A stretch of 64,000 nucleotides of DNA from Komagataeibacter xylinus. Lineage in GTDB: Bacteria; Pseudomonadota; Alphaproteobacteria; Acetobacterales; Acetobacteraceae. The translations under genes were made by a program, and so were the position numbers. The stretch is taken from positions 1 through 64,000 of the forward strand of contig NZ_QQBI01000017.1 in NCBI RefSeq assembly GCF_004302915.1. Direction: 5' to 3'. Below are positions 1 through 10,134 of the stretch, one piece after another (within the stretch, counting starts at the first letter, position 1; the number at the start of each line of letters is the position of its first letter). The notes below the pieces were generated by a model. That model worked only from the letters and a program-made list of their open reading frames with translations. It had not been told where the DNA came from and did no database searches.

Positions 1-95
1 CAAGCAAAGGAAAGACTACGAGTTTAATCCGAGTCTCGTGGCCTCGGAGCTGTATTTAAGAGAAAGGGGAATGTACATGCCTGTTCTCACATAAG

Positions 96-131
96 GCACG
101 GAGCCGCGTAATAGGGGCGCGGGCTCCGTGC
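96..131 (-). terminator. possible terminator hairpin after the small secreted protein gene
   Basis: Ten-base perfect inverted repeat (GCACGGAGCC and GGCTCCGTGC) with a 16-base loop, lying just beyond the stop of the minus-strand gene that ends at 143. The run that follows on the minus strand is only CCTTATGT, so a clear T-tract is missing. The role as terminator is an inference from position. Confidence 0.35.
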
Positions 132-142
132 GGCTGCGTGGC

Positions 143-511
143 TTACTGTTCGCTGCTATCGGCGGGGGAGGGAGTCTTGTTCCCGCCACGGCTGCTGCGC
201 CCCTCCGACCCGGGGTGGGTATGGCTGTGGCCATGCGGGGTGGCGCTGCCGGAGGCATCATTATTGTTCGGCGGCTGCGTGCCGGGCTGTTCGCCCACGG
301 TGCGCGGGTTGTTCCACAGCTTGTCCGACGGTTCGACGCGTTGGCCGTTCGTGGAGGTGGCCGAAGGCGGGTTGCGCCCCACCTGCGAGGCCGCTGAATC
401 GGCCGTGGGCGCCGGCTGCTCGTTGGGCATGGCCGATGACTGGGCCACGGCGAGGGCGGGTACACTTGCCACGACAGCTGCAAGCAGGGTGGAATGCAGG
501 ATCTTTTTCAT
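143..511 (-). CDS. small secreted Pro/Ser/Gly-rich protein, function unknown
   Basis: A 122-residue protein. It opens with a clear signal peptide: MKK, a hydrophobic stretch, then a cleavage-like ALAVAQ at about residue 24. The remainder is low-complexity and hydrophilic (Pro, Ser, Asn, Gly, with a short His-rich HGHSHTHPG segment near residue 95) and shows no domain I recognise. I chose the ATG at 511 because it is followed at once by the signal peptide and preceded by a purine-rich GAAAGAAGA. A longer reading reaches back to 877 but runs through sequence without coding character. The protein is probably exported to the periplasm or cell surface. Confidence 0.6.
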   Translation of the reverse strand: MKKILHSTLLAAVVASVPALAVAQSSAMPNEQPAPTADSAASQVGRNPPSATSTNGQRVEPSDKLWNNPRTVGEQPGTQPPNNNDASGSATPHGHSHTHPGSEGRSSRGGNKTPSPADSSEQ

Positions 512-659
512 GGTTGTGTCTTCTTTCATTTTGGGAATGCGCCATGCATTGAAGCCATCACGCCCGGCAGGAGTTGCATCATGCATCTGCCTGTCGAGTG
601 AATACTTCTGCATGGTCTGGATACGGGCATGAATACTGAGCGGATGGCTCGTCGCGCCG

Positions 660-914
660 TCAGGGCTTCCGGGCGGGTGTCGTGCCGTTCTGGCCTTCGG
701 GGCGGGCGTGTTCGTCGCAGCCTTCGGCGCAGCGCTGCTGGCCCTTGTGGCTGGTGGCCTCGACCCGTTCGTCATTGTCGAGGCTGGATTCAGGCTCGTC
801 CTCGCCCTTGCGGGGCTTGCCGTGTCCTTCAGCCTTCGGGGTGGCGTGGCCTTCATCCACGGGGGCTGAAGGGGCATCGCCGCCGCGCGCGCGCTGGTGC
901 GTAAGGTAAGACAT
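660..914 (-). CDS. small hydrophilic protein, unknown
   Basis: An 84-residue, strongly charged protein (many Glu, Asp, Lys, Arg, Gly), with no signal peptide or membrane segment and two Cys within RCAEGC. The ATG at 914 has a good ribosome site, AAAGGACAGGGATC, immediately upstream, which is the main support. The composition resembles small disordered stress-type proteins, but that is only an impression. It precedes the small secreted protein gene on the same strand by about 150 bases. It could be a chance ORF. Confidence 0.45.
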   Translation of the reverse strand: MSYLTHQRARGGDAPSAPVDEGHATPKAEGHGKPRKGEDEPESSLDNDERVEATSHKGQQRCAEGCDEHARPEGQNGTTPARKP

Positions 915-1068
915 GATCCCTGTCCTTTATGGAAAGGCAGCAGTAAAAAACGCGTTCTGTCCTGCTGTCAGTCAGTCAACGGCACACGCGCGGGATGGTT
1001 CGGGCCTTTTGCACGGGCATTGGTAAATTAATAAGTGATGCCGCTGCGCCTGAAACCGGCGCCCTCCG

Positions 1069-4000
1069 TCACGTCGCTGCCTGTGGCGGGGGGCCGAGTG
1101 TCACGGCCACGACATGGGTTGCGCCATCATCGACCATCGGGATCGGGTCGGTGGCGGCCAGGGCCACGCCATCGAGCACGACCTGGCGCACGCCCGTGCT
1201 GACATGCCCGGGGTTGCTGACCGTTATGGCGTAGGTGGCGGTGCGCCAGCGCAGCCGCGCCGTGAATCCGGGCCAGCCGGGCGGAATGCACGGCTCAACG
1301 ACCAGCGTCGTGCCCAGCACGCGCAGGCCAAGCAGGGTTTCCACGCCCACGCGCTGCATCCATCCGGCCGAGCCGGTGTACCACGACCAGCCACCACGCC
1401 CCACATGCGGCGGGCGTGAGTAGATGTCGGCTGCGACAACATAGGGCTCCAGCCGGTAACGCCCAGCGGCCTCGGCGGTCCGGCTGTGGTTGATGGGGTT
1501 GATCATGTGCAGCAGGGCATGCGCCTGCGCCCCATCGCCCTGGGCTGCGAAGGCCATGACGGTCCACAGCGCGGCATGGGTGTACTGGCCGCCATTTTCA
1601 CGTATGCCGGGCGGATAGCCGCGAATGTAGCCCGGATCGGGGCCGATGGTGTCAAAGGGCGGGGCGAGCACCAGCACCAGCCCTTCATCGGCGCGCACCA
1701 GCAGCTTGCGCACCGAGCGCATGGCATGGGCCACCCGGTCAGGCGCACCCACGCCGGACAGCACCGACCATGACTGGGATATGGCATCGATCTGGCATTC
1801 CGCGCTGGTGTGCGTGCCCAGTGGCGTGCCGTCATCAAAATAGGCGCGCAGGTACCAGTCGCCATCCCATGTGGCCTCGAGTGCGGTGGCGAGGGCCTGC
1901 CTGTGGGCTTCCCACGCCTGGGCGCGGGCATCCTCGCCCCGGCTGCGCGCAAGAGGAATGAAGGTGCCCAGGGCCACGTGCAGGAACCACCCCAGCCACA
2001 CGCTCTCGCCCCGGCCATGCTCGCCCACGCGGTTCATGCCGTCGTTCCAGTCGCCCGTGCCCATCAGCGGCAGGCCGTGCGCGCCCGTGGCCAGCGCCTG
2101 ATCGAGCGCGCGGGCGCAGTGCTCGAACAGCGTGCCTGCCTGTGGCGAGACTTCCGGGATCATGAAGCGGTCATGTTCCTCCAGCGGCAGGGGTGGCGCT
2201 TCGAGGAAGGGGACGACCTCGTCAAGCACGCCGCTATCGCCCGTTGTGCTGACATAATGCGCCACCGTATAGGCCAGCCATGCCCGGTCATCGGAGATAT
2301 GGGTGCGCACGCCCGCGCCGGTCAGCGGCAGCCACCAGTGCTGCACGTCGCCCTCCACAAACTGGCGGCTGGCCGCGCGCAGCAGGTGGGCGCGCACGGC
2401 TGCGGGGCGGCACAGCGCCAGCGCCATGCCATCTTGCAACTGGTCGCGAAAGCCATAGGCCCCGCTGGCCTGGTAGAAGCCCGCCCGCGCCCAGACCCGG
2501 CTGGCCAGGGTCTGGTACAGCAGCCAGCCATTGAGCATGATGTCGAGCGCGCGGTCGGGCGTGCTGACCTGCACGGAGCCCGTTACCTGCTCCCACTGGC
2601 TGGTTGCGGCTTCAAGCACGCGGTCAAGGTTGGCCGCGCGGTAGTGGGTGATGAGGCGGCGGGCATCGGCCTCGTTTTCGCCTTCGCCGAGCAAAAAGAC
2701 GATCTCGACACGGCCGCCCGGCGGTACGGTGGCCATGGTCTGGACCACGCCACACGGGTCCAGCCCCGCGCCGGTGCGGCCCTGCACGCCGTTGGGGCGG
2801 GTGAAGGCGGCAGGGTTTTCCACGCTGCCATTGCGCCCGAGAAAGGCGGTGCGATCCCCGGAACTTGCACTCAGGTAGCCGCCCATATCGGCAAACGCGA
2901 CCCGGCCTGCATACTCCGCCTGCCAGCGGTTGCGCGCGAACAGCGCGCCCGTCTCGCCGTCGCGTTCGGTCAGGATGAAAGGGGCTGCCCTGCTGCGCGC
3001 GGGGCCAAGCACCCATTCCACATAGGCCGTGACCGACAGGGTGCGCGGCTGGGCGGAGAGGTTGCGCAGCTGTATGCGCGTGATCTTGACCGCGTCAGTA
3101 GGCGGCACGTACTGCAAGAGCGTGCTGGCAATGCCGTGGGCCACGCGGTCCTGCCGTGTATAGCCGTGCCCGTGGCGGGTAACGTAGGTTGCCGCCGCGT
3201 CGCGCCGTGTCGCGGCACTCGGGCACCACAGCGTGCCGCTGTTCTCGTCGCGCAGGTAGATGATCTCGCCGGCGTGGTCGCTGACCGGGTCGTTCGACCA
3301 CGGGGTAAGCTGGTGCTCGCGGCTGTTGCCCGACCAGGTATGGCCGCTGCCTTCCCCCGTGACCTGAAAGCCGAATGTCTCGTTGGTGATGATGTTGACC
3401 CATGGCGCGGGCGTGCTCTGGCCGGGGCCAAGCACGATCACGTATTCGCGCCCGTCCTGCGCAAATCCGCCATGCCCGTTGAAGAATTCCAGTTCGGGCA
3501 CCGCTGGCGCGGCAAAGGCCGTGGCAGGGTGGCGCGGCACGGGGGGCACCGGGGGGCGGAGGCGTGTCATCGGGCCTTCGGCCAGGTCAAGCTGTTCGGC
3601 CAGCCCCTGGCCTGCCACCAGCACCACGCGCGCAATCGACACGATCAGGTCCAGCACCACGGGGGTGACGAGATCGGCGCGCAGCACACGCACCGAACCC
3701 GCCGTGCTGGGCGTGCGCGGCGTGGCATGCACCATCTGGTCGAGCGCCACCTGCAGGTCCTGCATGTAGGAGGACGGATGTTCGTTGAGGATGACAAGAT
3801 CAACCGCCACCTGCTTGAGGCGCAGATATTCCTGCGCCACAAGCACAAGGCGCACCACAGCCGTGTCATCCGCCGCCCTTATGCGCAGCACGAGCAGCGG
3901 CAGGTCGCCTGAAATGCCCTGTGCCCAGAGCAGCGGCTGCGGCCCGGCCCCCCGGGCAATGCTCGTGGCGTCGGCCCGCAGGGCCGGGCCTGCGTAAAGG

Positions 4001-7000
4001 ATGTGGCCGGCAAGGCGCTGGAACAGGTCCGCCGTGGCGGGGCTGATGTCGAGATGGCGCAGCTGCACCTGCGCCTGCGTCCAGGCCAGGGTGCGCACGC
4101 GCTCGAACGCGGTTGCATCCTGATGGGTGTCGATCATGTCCAGCAGGGCGGCGCGGGTGGGGGCGGCCATGGTCCACAACGTGAGGCGCGCCACGGCGCC
4201 CGGGCGGATGGAGAGCGTGGCGCGGATGGCGAAGGCCGGGTCCAGCACCGTGCCGACAGCACCCGACAGGCGCGCGCGCGCGTTCAGGGCCGCGGGGTCA
4301 TGCACATCATGGCGGCGGCCGATAAAGCGGGCGCGGTCGGTTTCCACCTCGATCGGGTAGTCACACACCGCCATCTGCGCCACCCATATCCCGGCCTCGT
4401 CGGGCGCGCGCCTGCGGCGGGTGGCGACCAGCGCGCGGGCCTCGGGTAGGTATTCGGTCTGCACGAACAGCTTGGTGAAGGCCGGGTGTGCCAGATCGGC
4501 GTCCTGCCCCAGCAGGGCCAGTTCGCTGTAGCTGGTGACCTCGATTTCCATCGCCTCGCTGCCGGCGTTGTAGAGCGAAATCTGGCGGGCTTCGGCGTCA
4601 TCCTCGGCGGAGACGAATATTTCCAGCGTCGTGGTCAGGTTGCCGTCACGGCGGGCGAACTCGGCGCGATCTTCATGAAAGGCCACGCCGTATTCATCGG
4701 GCCGCGCGGCGCAGGGCTGCATGGTGGCGGACCACACCCGGCCCGTGTTCCGGTCGCGCAGGTAGATGTACTGGCCGTATTCATCACATGTCATGTCCTC
4801 GCGCCAGCGCGTGATGGCCTGGCCCAGCCAGCGGCTGTAGCCCGACCCCGCCGCAGTAAGCATGACCGTGTACCGCCCGTTGGAAAGCAGATGCGTGACC
4901 GGCTGCACCGTGTCGGCCCGGTCAAGGTAACGGCCTGCTGGCGTTGTGACGGGTGGGGCGGGGGCCTGGCTGTCATCTTCAAGCGGCAGGGAGCGGGCCA
5001 CGGCGCCCCTGCGCGGCGCGCGTTCATGCAACAGCAGTTCGGCCGAGGCCATGAGCGGATCATCATGAAAGCGCGTGCGCATGATGCCCCCCATGAGCGT
5101 ATCGGCCACCGCAAGGATCGTCATGCCCTGATGGTGCGCCATATAGGCCCGTATGATCGCGACAGGGCTGCGGTCAGGCACGCGGCCGGGCGTGTAGTCG
5201 AGGGATTCATAAAAGCCGTACCGGCCCAGCGCACCGGTTTTTTCCAGCACGTACAGATTGGCCACCGCCTTTTGCGGGTCGATCATGGCGGCGAGCGCCG
5301 TGGCGTAGGGGGCCACGACCCGGTCCAGCCCCAGCCCGCGCTTGAGCCCCAGACCCGGCACGCCGAAGTTGGAATACTGGTAGGTATATTCCAGGTCGCG
5401 CACGTTATAGGCGGATTCCGATATGCCCCACGGCAGGCCGCGCGCCTGCCCGTAGGCGATCTGGCGCTGCACGATCAGCGTATTGGTCTGCTCGAGCAGG
5501 CTGCCCATGGGCGCGCGCATGACCAGAGAGGGCATGAGATATTCAAACATCGACCCCGACCACGACACCAGCGCCGCCCCGTTGCCCACCGGGGTGATGG
5601 GGCGGCCAAGGCGGAACCAGTCCTGGGCGGGCATGTCGCCCTTGGCGATGGCGAAAAACACCGCCAGCCGCGCCTCCGAGGCCAGGAGGTCATAGCAGTT
5701 CCCGTCCTGCGTGTCCTCCGCCACGAGGTAGCCGATCGAGAGCAGCTTGCGCGCCGGATCGCACAGGAATCTGAAATCCATTTCCTGCGCCATGCGCCGC
5801 GCCGCCTGCGCCAGGGCCGCAAGGCGGGGGGCAAGGGTTGCGTGGAGGTCCGTGTCAAGGTCGCGCTGGTGGCTCTCCAGCGCGCGCAGGGGGGCCGCAA
5901 TCCAGAACAGCAGGTCCGTTGTGGTGTCAGGTGCCGTATCAGGCAGGTTGCTGTACAGCACGGCGGCATGATCGACCGCCGCTGCCGCCTGACGGCGCAG
6001 GCGGGCGAATTCGGCTGCCGACCGGGCGGCGGTGTCGGACAGGACCGCGTTTTTCAGCCCCGTGAGCAGGCGCAGCAACTGCCGCTCGGGAGCACTATGA
6101 TTGCGGCGCGCGCCATTGCTGAAGGTGAGGTCCGCCATGGCGATGTTGAGCGCATCGGCCAGACCCGCGCGCCACGGGTCGGTTTCGGGCCCGTGTTCGG
6201 CCCAGCGCTGGCATGCGCTGGCCAGCGCAATGAGGTGGCCGGCCATGTTGCCGCTATCCACGCTCGAGACATAGGCAGGCTCGAGCGGGCGGAGGTCATC
6301 GGTTGCATACCAGTTGTAAAAATGCCCCCGGTAGCGCGGCATGCGCGCAAGGGTGGCGAAGGTTGCCTCCAGCCGGGCCACGGTATCGGCCAGCCCGGTC
6401 CAGCCAAAATCACGCGCGCTGATGGTGCACAGGAGGTAGAGGCCGATATTGGTGGGCGAGGTGCGGCGTGCCAGGAGTGGGACCGGGTCTTCCTGAAAAT
6501 TGTCCGGCGGCAGCATGTTGTCGGCCGGGGTGACATAGGTCTCAAAAAAGCGCCATGTGCGCCGTGCGGTCATGCGCAGGGCGCGGATATCGGTGCGCGA
6601 GGGGCGCGAGCGCGCGGCGATGACCGGCGTGCGGCTGGCCCACATGGCAATGGCGGGCGAAAGCCCCCACAAGACTGCCACCGGCACGCACAGGAACAGG
6701 CTCCATGGCGCCCACAGGCTGATGCCTGACGTAATGCTGGCCGCGAGCACCGGCCCGGACAGCATATGCCCGTAATACCCCGCAAGGCCGGGGCGCATGC
6801 GCCCGCCCAGCTGGTCGGCTGGCACCCATTGCAGCATGTGCCGCCCTGTCATGAACACGCGCACCAGTGTGCGCCCGATCGCATCGACCATGAGGCTGGC
6901 CTGATGCGCGAGGAAGGTGATGTTGAGGAAGGTCATCACCCCTGCCTCGGCGCTGGCGGCGGCGAGCACGCTGAAATAGCTGCGCAGCGTGATCCATTCC

Positions 7001-9627
7001 CGTCGGGGCACGAAATCGGCCAGCACGGGCAGGAAGGCGGGCAGGGCAATGACCAGCAGCACGAAGGCGGTCCAGGCAAGGGCCACGTGAAAGGGCAGGA
7101 ACCACGCGCCCACCAGTGCCGCAAGTGCGAGCGGCATGCTGAGCGTGCGGCGCAGGTTGTCGAGCATCTTCCACCGCGCAATGCTGGAAACGTGGCTGCG
7201 TGGCGTGCGGCCCGGGCCTGACAGGACCCAGGGCAGGAGCTGCCAGTCACCGCGTGTCCAGCGATGCAGGCGCTGGGCGGCGACAAGGTAGTCGGTGGGA
7301 AAGTCTTCCACCACCTCGATGTCGGATACCAGCCCCGCGCGGGCGAAGATGCCCTCGAACAGGTCATGGCTGAGCATCGTGGAGTCCGGCACGCGCCGTT
7401 CAAGCGCCGCCTCGAAGGCATCGATGTCGTAGATGCCCTTGCCTGCGTATGAACCCTCGCCAAACATGTCCTGGTACAGGTCGGACACGGCGGCGGAATA
7501 GGCGTCTATGCCGCTGGCGCTGGCATAGATGCGCTGGAACAGCGTGCTGTGGTGGCCCACCGGCAGGGCAGGCGTGAGCCGTGGCTGGAGGATGGCATAG
7601 CCTTCATGCACCCGGCCCGATACGGGGTCGAAGCGCGGGGCATTGAGCGGGTGCGCGATCTTGCCGATCAGGCGGCGCACGGTTTCAAGCGGCAGGCGCG
7701 TGTCGGCATCGAGCGTGATGATGTATTTTATGGCCTGTGGCAGGGGGTGTGCCGCTGGCATGAAGGTGGTGTCGGTTGCGCCACGCAGCAGGCGGTTGAG
7801 TTCATGCAGCTTGCCGCGCTTGCGCTCCCAGCCCATCCAGACCTGTTCGCTCTCCACCCACACCCGCCTGCGGTGCAGCACGAAAAAGCGCGTGCCACCA
7901 CGGGCGGGGCCATATTTGTGGTTGAGTTTTTCCACCCCTGCCAGCACGGCAGCCAGCAAGGGCTGGTCATCGGGCGCCTCCGGGCCGGGGGTGTCGGGCC
8001 AGTCGGTCAGGAGGGCGAAGTGTATTTCGTCATCACGCGTGGCAAGGTAATGCACCTCGATGCGGGCCAGCAGGGCGGCTACGGTAGCGGGCGTGGTGAG
8101 CAGGGCGGGCACCACCACCATGCTGCGTTGCGTGGGCGGTATCCCCTCCCTGAACTCAAGCCCCGGCAGGGCGGTGGCCTGTATGACCCCAAGCGCCAGG
8201 CGGTTCACGCACGCCACCGCCGCCTCTGATGCGGGCACGAAGGCAAGGGCCGCCAGCAGCCACGAAGCGCCCCCCATGGCGGCATTGCACAGCCACAGCG
8301 GCAGGGCGAGGAACAGCAGCGTCAGCGCAGTGACGACAGCGCTGTAGGCCATAATGCCGCGCGCGCAGAATGCCCGCACCAGCGTGAGTTTTGCGGGGGG
8401 GCGGAACCCGGTGGCCTCTTCCAGCCGCGCCCGTCCGGCCATGAGCAGGTAATAGCCGGGATCGGCGCGGCGGGGGTCATCAGGCGTTGCGGCCTGTGCC
8501 TGCCGGGCCATTGCCACCGCGCGTTCGGCTATGGCGATTTCGCTCAGCCCGCTGCCACGGGCCAGTTCCTCAATGGCCTTGCGGTACAGGTCGCGGCTGG
8601 CAAAATCGGCCCTGGTGAAGCTGTCATAGGCTGCAAGCACCCGGTTGACGAGGCAGACCCGCTCGAAAGCCTCGGTCCAGTCAAACCCCGCGATCAGGCG
8701 CAGGCTGGTGATGATGTTGCGGATGGTGGCATTGAACGCGCCCTGTTCAAGCAGGTCGTCGCGCACCGCGTCATCCATGGTGGTGCCCCGGTCGGCCAGG
8801 CGTTGCGCCAGCCAGATCAGGGCGGGGTCTTTTTCCGGGTCCAGCCCGCGCGAGCGGTGGGCAAGCTGGGCGGTAAACGCATGGGTGAGCATGTGCGGCG
8901 CCACCGAGGCGAGCAGGGCGGACAGGGCGGCGGGCGTATCCTTGCGGCAGGCGGCAAGCCGGTCGGCCAGAGCGTCGGCTTCGCGCCTGCTGGCATTGTT
9001 GGCCATGATGGCGCCCGTGACCCGGCGCAGGTTCTCGATCAGCACGATGCGCAGCGTGATGGATACGGCCCAGAGTTCGCCAATGTTCAGCGGCGTTACA
9101 CTCTGGTAGGCCAGCAGGTAACTGTAGAGCATGGCGGGCTGGATATTGCTGTCGGTGTGCGCCACGAGCGCCCATGTCACGCCAAACACCCGTGGCAGGC
9201 CTGCAAACGGGCCGTCCGCCAGCTTGGGCAGGCGCGCGTAATAGCCCGGCGGCAGGTCAAGGTCCGTCTCGCGGATCTGCATGTCGATCAGGGCATAGTT
9301 ATCGGCCAGCCACTGGGCTGCGGGGGTGAGTTGTCGGCCGGCCTGAATGGCCTCGGCAATGCGGGCATCCGCCGCGCGCAGGAAGGCGCTGTTTTGCGCC
9401 AGCCTGCGTGACAGGGGCTGGCCGTATCCGCGCGGCCCAGAGGTTATGGTCTGGGCCGCGGCCAGGCTTCTGGCATGGGCTTCGAGCCGTTCGGGGCCAA
9501 AAATCTCGCTTCTGAGCGGTGCGGCATCCTCCTGCCATTCCGGCTGGGCGGTCCATCGGGGCAGGCGCGCCAGCCAGGAGCGCGACGCACCACCGGGTCG
9601 AGAGGGGCGGCGTGTGGTGGCGTTCAT
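1069..9627 (-). CDS. ndvB: cyclic beta-1,2-glucan synthase (NdvB/ChvB type)
   Basis: A giant 2852-residue inner-membrane enzyme expected to polymerise UDP-glucose into beta-1,2-glucan and cyclise it for export to the periplasm. Order seen: a cytoplasmic N-terminal region; a first membrane pair near residues 425-480; a family-84 glycosyltransferase core around 500-780 with TLDADTRLPLE near 640; more membrane segments around 830-1000; a glycoamylase-like domain around 1300-1560 (SMFEYLMPSLVMR; ESAYNVRDLEYTYQYS); and a C-terminal GH94 phosphorylase-like domain with GTGDWNDGMNR near 2526. Length and order match the roughly 2800-residue NdvB/ChvB family. The start at 9627 has a GGAG upstream. It appears to be preceded by a 58-codon ORF. 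In Rhizobiaceae these glucans serve osmoadaptation and host interaction; the role here is not shown by the sequence. Confidence 0.92.
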   Translation of the reverse strand: MNATTRRPSRPGGASRSWLARLPRWTAQPEWQEDAAPLRSEIFGPERLEAHARSLAAAQTITSGPRGYGQPLSRRLAQNSAFLRAADARIAEAIQAGRQLTPAAQWLADNYALIDMQIRETDLDLPPGYYARLPKLADGPFAGLPRVFGVTWALVAHTDSNIQPAMLYSYLLAYQSVTPLNIGELWAVSITLRIVLIENLRRVTGAIMANNASRREADALADRLAACRKDTPAALSALLASVAPHMLTHAFTAQLAHRSRGLDPEKDPALIWLAQRLADRGTTMDDAVRDDLLEQGAFNATIRNIITSLRLIAGFDWTEAFERVCLVNRVLAAYDSFTRADFASRDLYRKAIEELARGSGLSEIAIAERAVAMARQAQAATPDDPRRADPGYYLLMAGRARLEEATGFRPPAKLTLVRAFCARGIMAYSAVVTALTLLFLALPLWLCNAAMGGASWLLAALAFVPASEAAVACVNRLALGVIQATALPGLEFREGIPPTQRSMVVVPALLTTPATVAALLARIEVHYLATRDDEIHFALLTDWPDTPGPEAPDDQPLLAAVLAGVEKLNHKYGPARGGTRFFVLHRRRVWVESEQVWMGWERKRGKLHELNRLLRGATDTTFMPAAHPLPQAIKYIITLDADTRLPLETVRRLIGKIAHPLNAPRFDPVSGRVHEGYAILQPRLTPALPVGHHSTLFQRIYASASGIDAYSAAVSDLYQDMFGEGSYAGKGIYDIDAFEAALERRVPDSTMLSHDLFEGIFARAGLVSDIEVVEDFPTDYLVAAQRLHRWTRGDWQLLPWVLSGPGRTPRSHVSSIARWKMLDNLRRTLSMPLALAALVGAWFLPFHVALAWTAFVLLVIALPAFLPVLADFVPRREWITLRSYFSVLAAASAEAGVMTFLNITFLAHQASLMVDAIGRTLVRVFMTGRHMLQWVPADQLGGRMRPGLAGYYGHMLSGPVLAASITSGISLWAPWSLFLCVPVAVLWGLSPAIAMWASRTPVIAARSRPSRTDIRALRMTARRTWRFFETYVTPADNMLPPDNFQEDPVPLLARRTSPTNIGLYLLCTISARDFGWTGLADTVARLEATFATLARMPRYRGHFYNWYATDDLRPLEPAYVSSVDSGNMAGHLIALASACQRWAEHGPETDPWRAGLADALNIAMADLTFSNGARRNHSAPERQLLRLLTGLKNAVLSDTAARSAAEFARLRRQAAAAVDHAAVLYSNLPDTAPDTTTDLLFWIAAPLRALESHQRDLDTDLHATLAPRLAALAQAARRMAQEMDFRFLCDPARKLLSIGYLVAEDTQDGNCYDLLASEARLAVFFAIAKGDMPAQDWFRLGRPITPVGNGAALVSWSGSMFEYLMPSLVMRAPMGSLLEQTNTLIVQRQIAYGQARGLPWGISESAYNVRDLEYTYQYSNFGVPGLGLKRGLGLDRVVAPYATALAAMIDPQKAVANLYVLEKTGALGRYGFYESLDYTPGRVPDRSPVAIIRAYMAHHQGMTILAVADTLMGGIMRTRFHDDPLMASAELLLHERAPRRGAVARSLPLEDDSQAPAPPVTTPAGRYLDRADTVQPVTHLLSNGRYTVMLTAAGSGYSRWLGQAITRWREDMTCDEYGQYIYLRDRNTGRVWSATMQPCAARPDEYGVAFHEDRAEFARRDGNLTTTLEIFVSAEDDAEARQISLYNAGSEAMEIEVTSYSELALLGQDADLAHPAFTKLFVQTEYLPEARALVATRRRRAPDEAGIWVAQMAVCDYPIEVETDRARFIGRRHDVHDPAALNARARLSGAVGTVLDPAFAIRATLSIRPGAVARLTLWTMAAPTRAALLDMIDTHQDATAFERVRTLAWTQAQVQLRHLDISPATADLFQRLAGHILYAGPALRADATSIARGAGPQPLLWAQGISGDLPLLVLRIRAADDTAVVRLVLVAQEYLRLKQVAVDLVILNEHPSSYMQDLQVALDQMVHATPRTPSTAGSVRVLRADLVTPVVLDLIVSIARVVLVAGQGLAEQLDLAEGPMTRLRPPVPPVPRHPATAFAAPAVPELEFFNGHGGFAQDGREYVIVLGPGQSTPAPWVNIITNETFGFQVTGEGSGHTWSGNSREHQLTPWSNDPVSDHAGEIIYLRDENSGTLWCPSAATRRDAAATYVTRHGHGYTRQDRVAHGIASTLLQYVPPTDAVKITRIQLRNLSAQPRTLSVTAYVEWVLGPARSRAAPFILTERDGETGALFARNRWQAEYAGRVAFADMGGYLSASSGDRTAFLGRNGSVENPAAFTRPNGVQGRTGAGLDPCGVVQTMATVPPGGRVEIVFLLGEGENEADARRLITHYRAANLDRVLEAATSQWEQVTGSVQVSTPDRALDIMLNGWLLYQTLASRVWARAGFYQASGAYGFRDQLQDGMALALCRPAAVRAHLLRAASRQFVEGDVQHWWLPLTGAGVRTHISDDRAWLAYTVAHYVSTTGDSGVLDEVVPFLEAPPLPLEEHDRFMIPEVSPQAGTLFEHCARALDQALATGAHGLPLMGTGDWNDGMNRVGEHGRGESVWLGWFLHVALGTFIPLARSRGEDARAQAWEAHRQALATALEATWDGDWYLRAYFDDGTPLGTHTSAECQIDAISQSWSVLSGVGAPDRVAHAMRSVRKLLVRADEGLVLVLAPPFDTIGPDPGYIRGYPPGIRENGGQYTHAALWTVMAFAAQGDGAQAHALLHMINPINHSRTAEAAGRYRLEPYVVAADIYSRPPHVGRGGWSWYTGSAGWMQRVGVETLLGLRVLGTTLVVEPCIPPGWPGFTARLRWRTATYAITVSNPGHVSTGVRQVVLDGVALAATDPIPMVDDGATHVVAVTLGPPPQAAT

Positions 9628-9681
9628 GTCATGCTCCAGCGCGGAGCGCGTGGCGCAGGACCGCCACGCGCTCGCGTGATT

Positions 9682-9858
9682 TCATTTGCGGAAAAGGCTT
9701 TTCCTTGGCTGTTGCGCCGGGGTGGCGAGACGGTGCGACAGGCAGGGCCGGGCCTGCGCCGGTGGCGTATCGGGCCGTGCGGGCGCCAGTGTGCGGGATG
9801 GGGGCTTGACCACGGGCTTGTCCGGGCCTTGTGCCGGGCGGGTGCGGAATGCATCCAT
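9682..9858 (-). CDS. 58-codon Pro/Arg-rich short ORF ahead of ndvB
   Basis: A complete short ORF opened by ATG at 9858 with a near-ideal Shine-Dalgarno, AAGGAGG, seven bases upstream. It ends in TGA 54 bases before the ndvB start. The product is basic and Pro/Arg/Ala-rich (begins MDAFRTRPAQG, ends KSLFRK), with no hydrophobic segment. Either it is a small protein made with NdvB, or it is a translated leader that controls the giant downstream gene. No similarity is recognised. The ribosome site is the main evidence; the amino-acid composition alone would not convince. The 276 bases from here to 10134 hold no other gene that I can support. Confidence 0.45.
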   Translation of the reverse strand: MDAFRTRPAQGPDKPVVKPPSRTLAPARPDTPPAQARPCLSHRLATPAQQPRKSLFRK

Positions 9859-10134
9859 CGGCTGTCCTCCTTTGTCTGGAGCGGGTGGCTACATGTAAAG
9901 GGTGGTGCAGGGGTGCCGCGCGCAAGGGCGGCCTGCATGGCATGAACGGGCGGTAGGGGGCACCGTTTCATGGCAGTGCCGGTATTTTATTTCATTCAAG
10001 CGGCCATGATTGGTCTGATGGTGTGGCGCGACACCAAAAAGACATGAATTATTTCCACTCATGACCATGAATATTTTGTCAGATACCGATGGCATGGCTT
10101 GCGCGTTAAAGGCACAGGCCCGGCTGAGACAGGT

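Noticed and set aside
143-877. Longer reading of the small secreted protein (244 codons)
   Set aside because: The extra 122 residues are low-quality sequence upstream of a clear signal peptide and overlap the gene at 660-914.
1810-6729. Two long open frames (about 700 and 747 codons) on the plus strand opposite the glucan synthase gene
   Set aside because: They are antisense shadows of a high-GC gene with an evident conserved product; composition is Arg/Gly/His-rich and without motifs.
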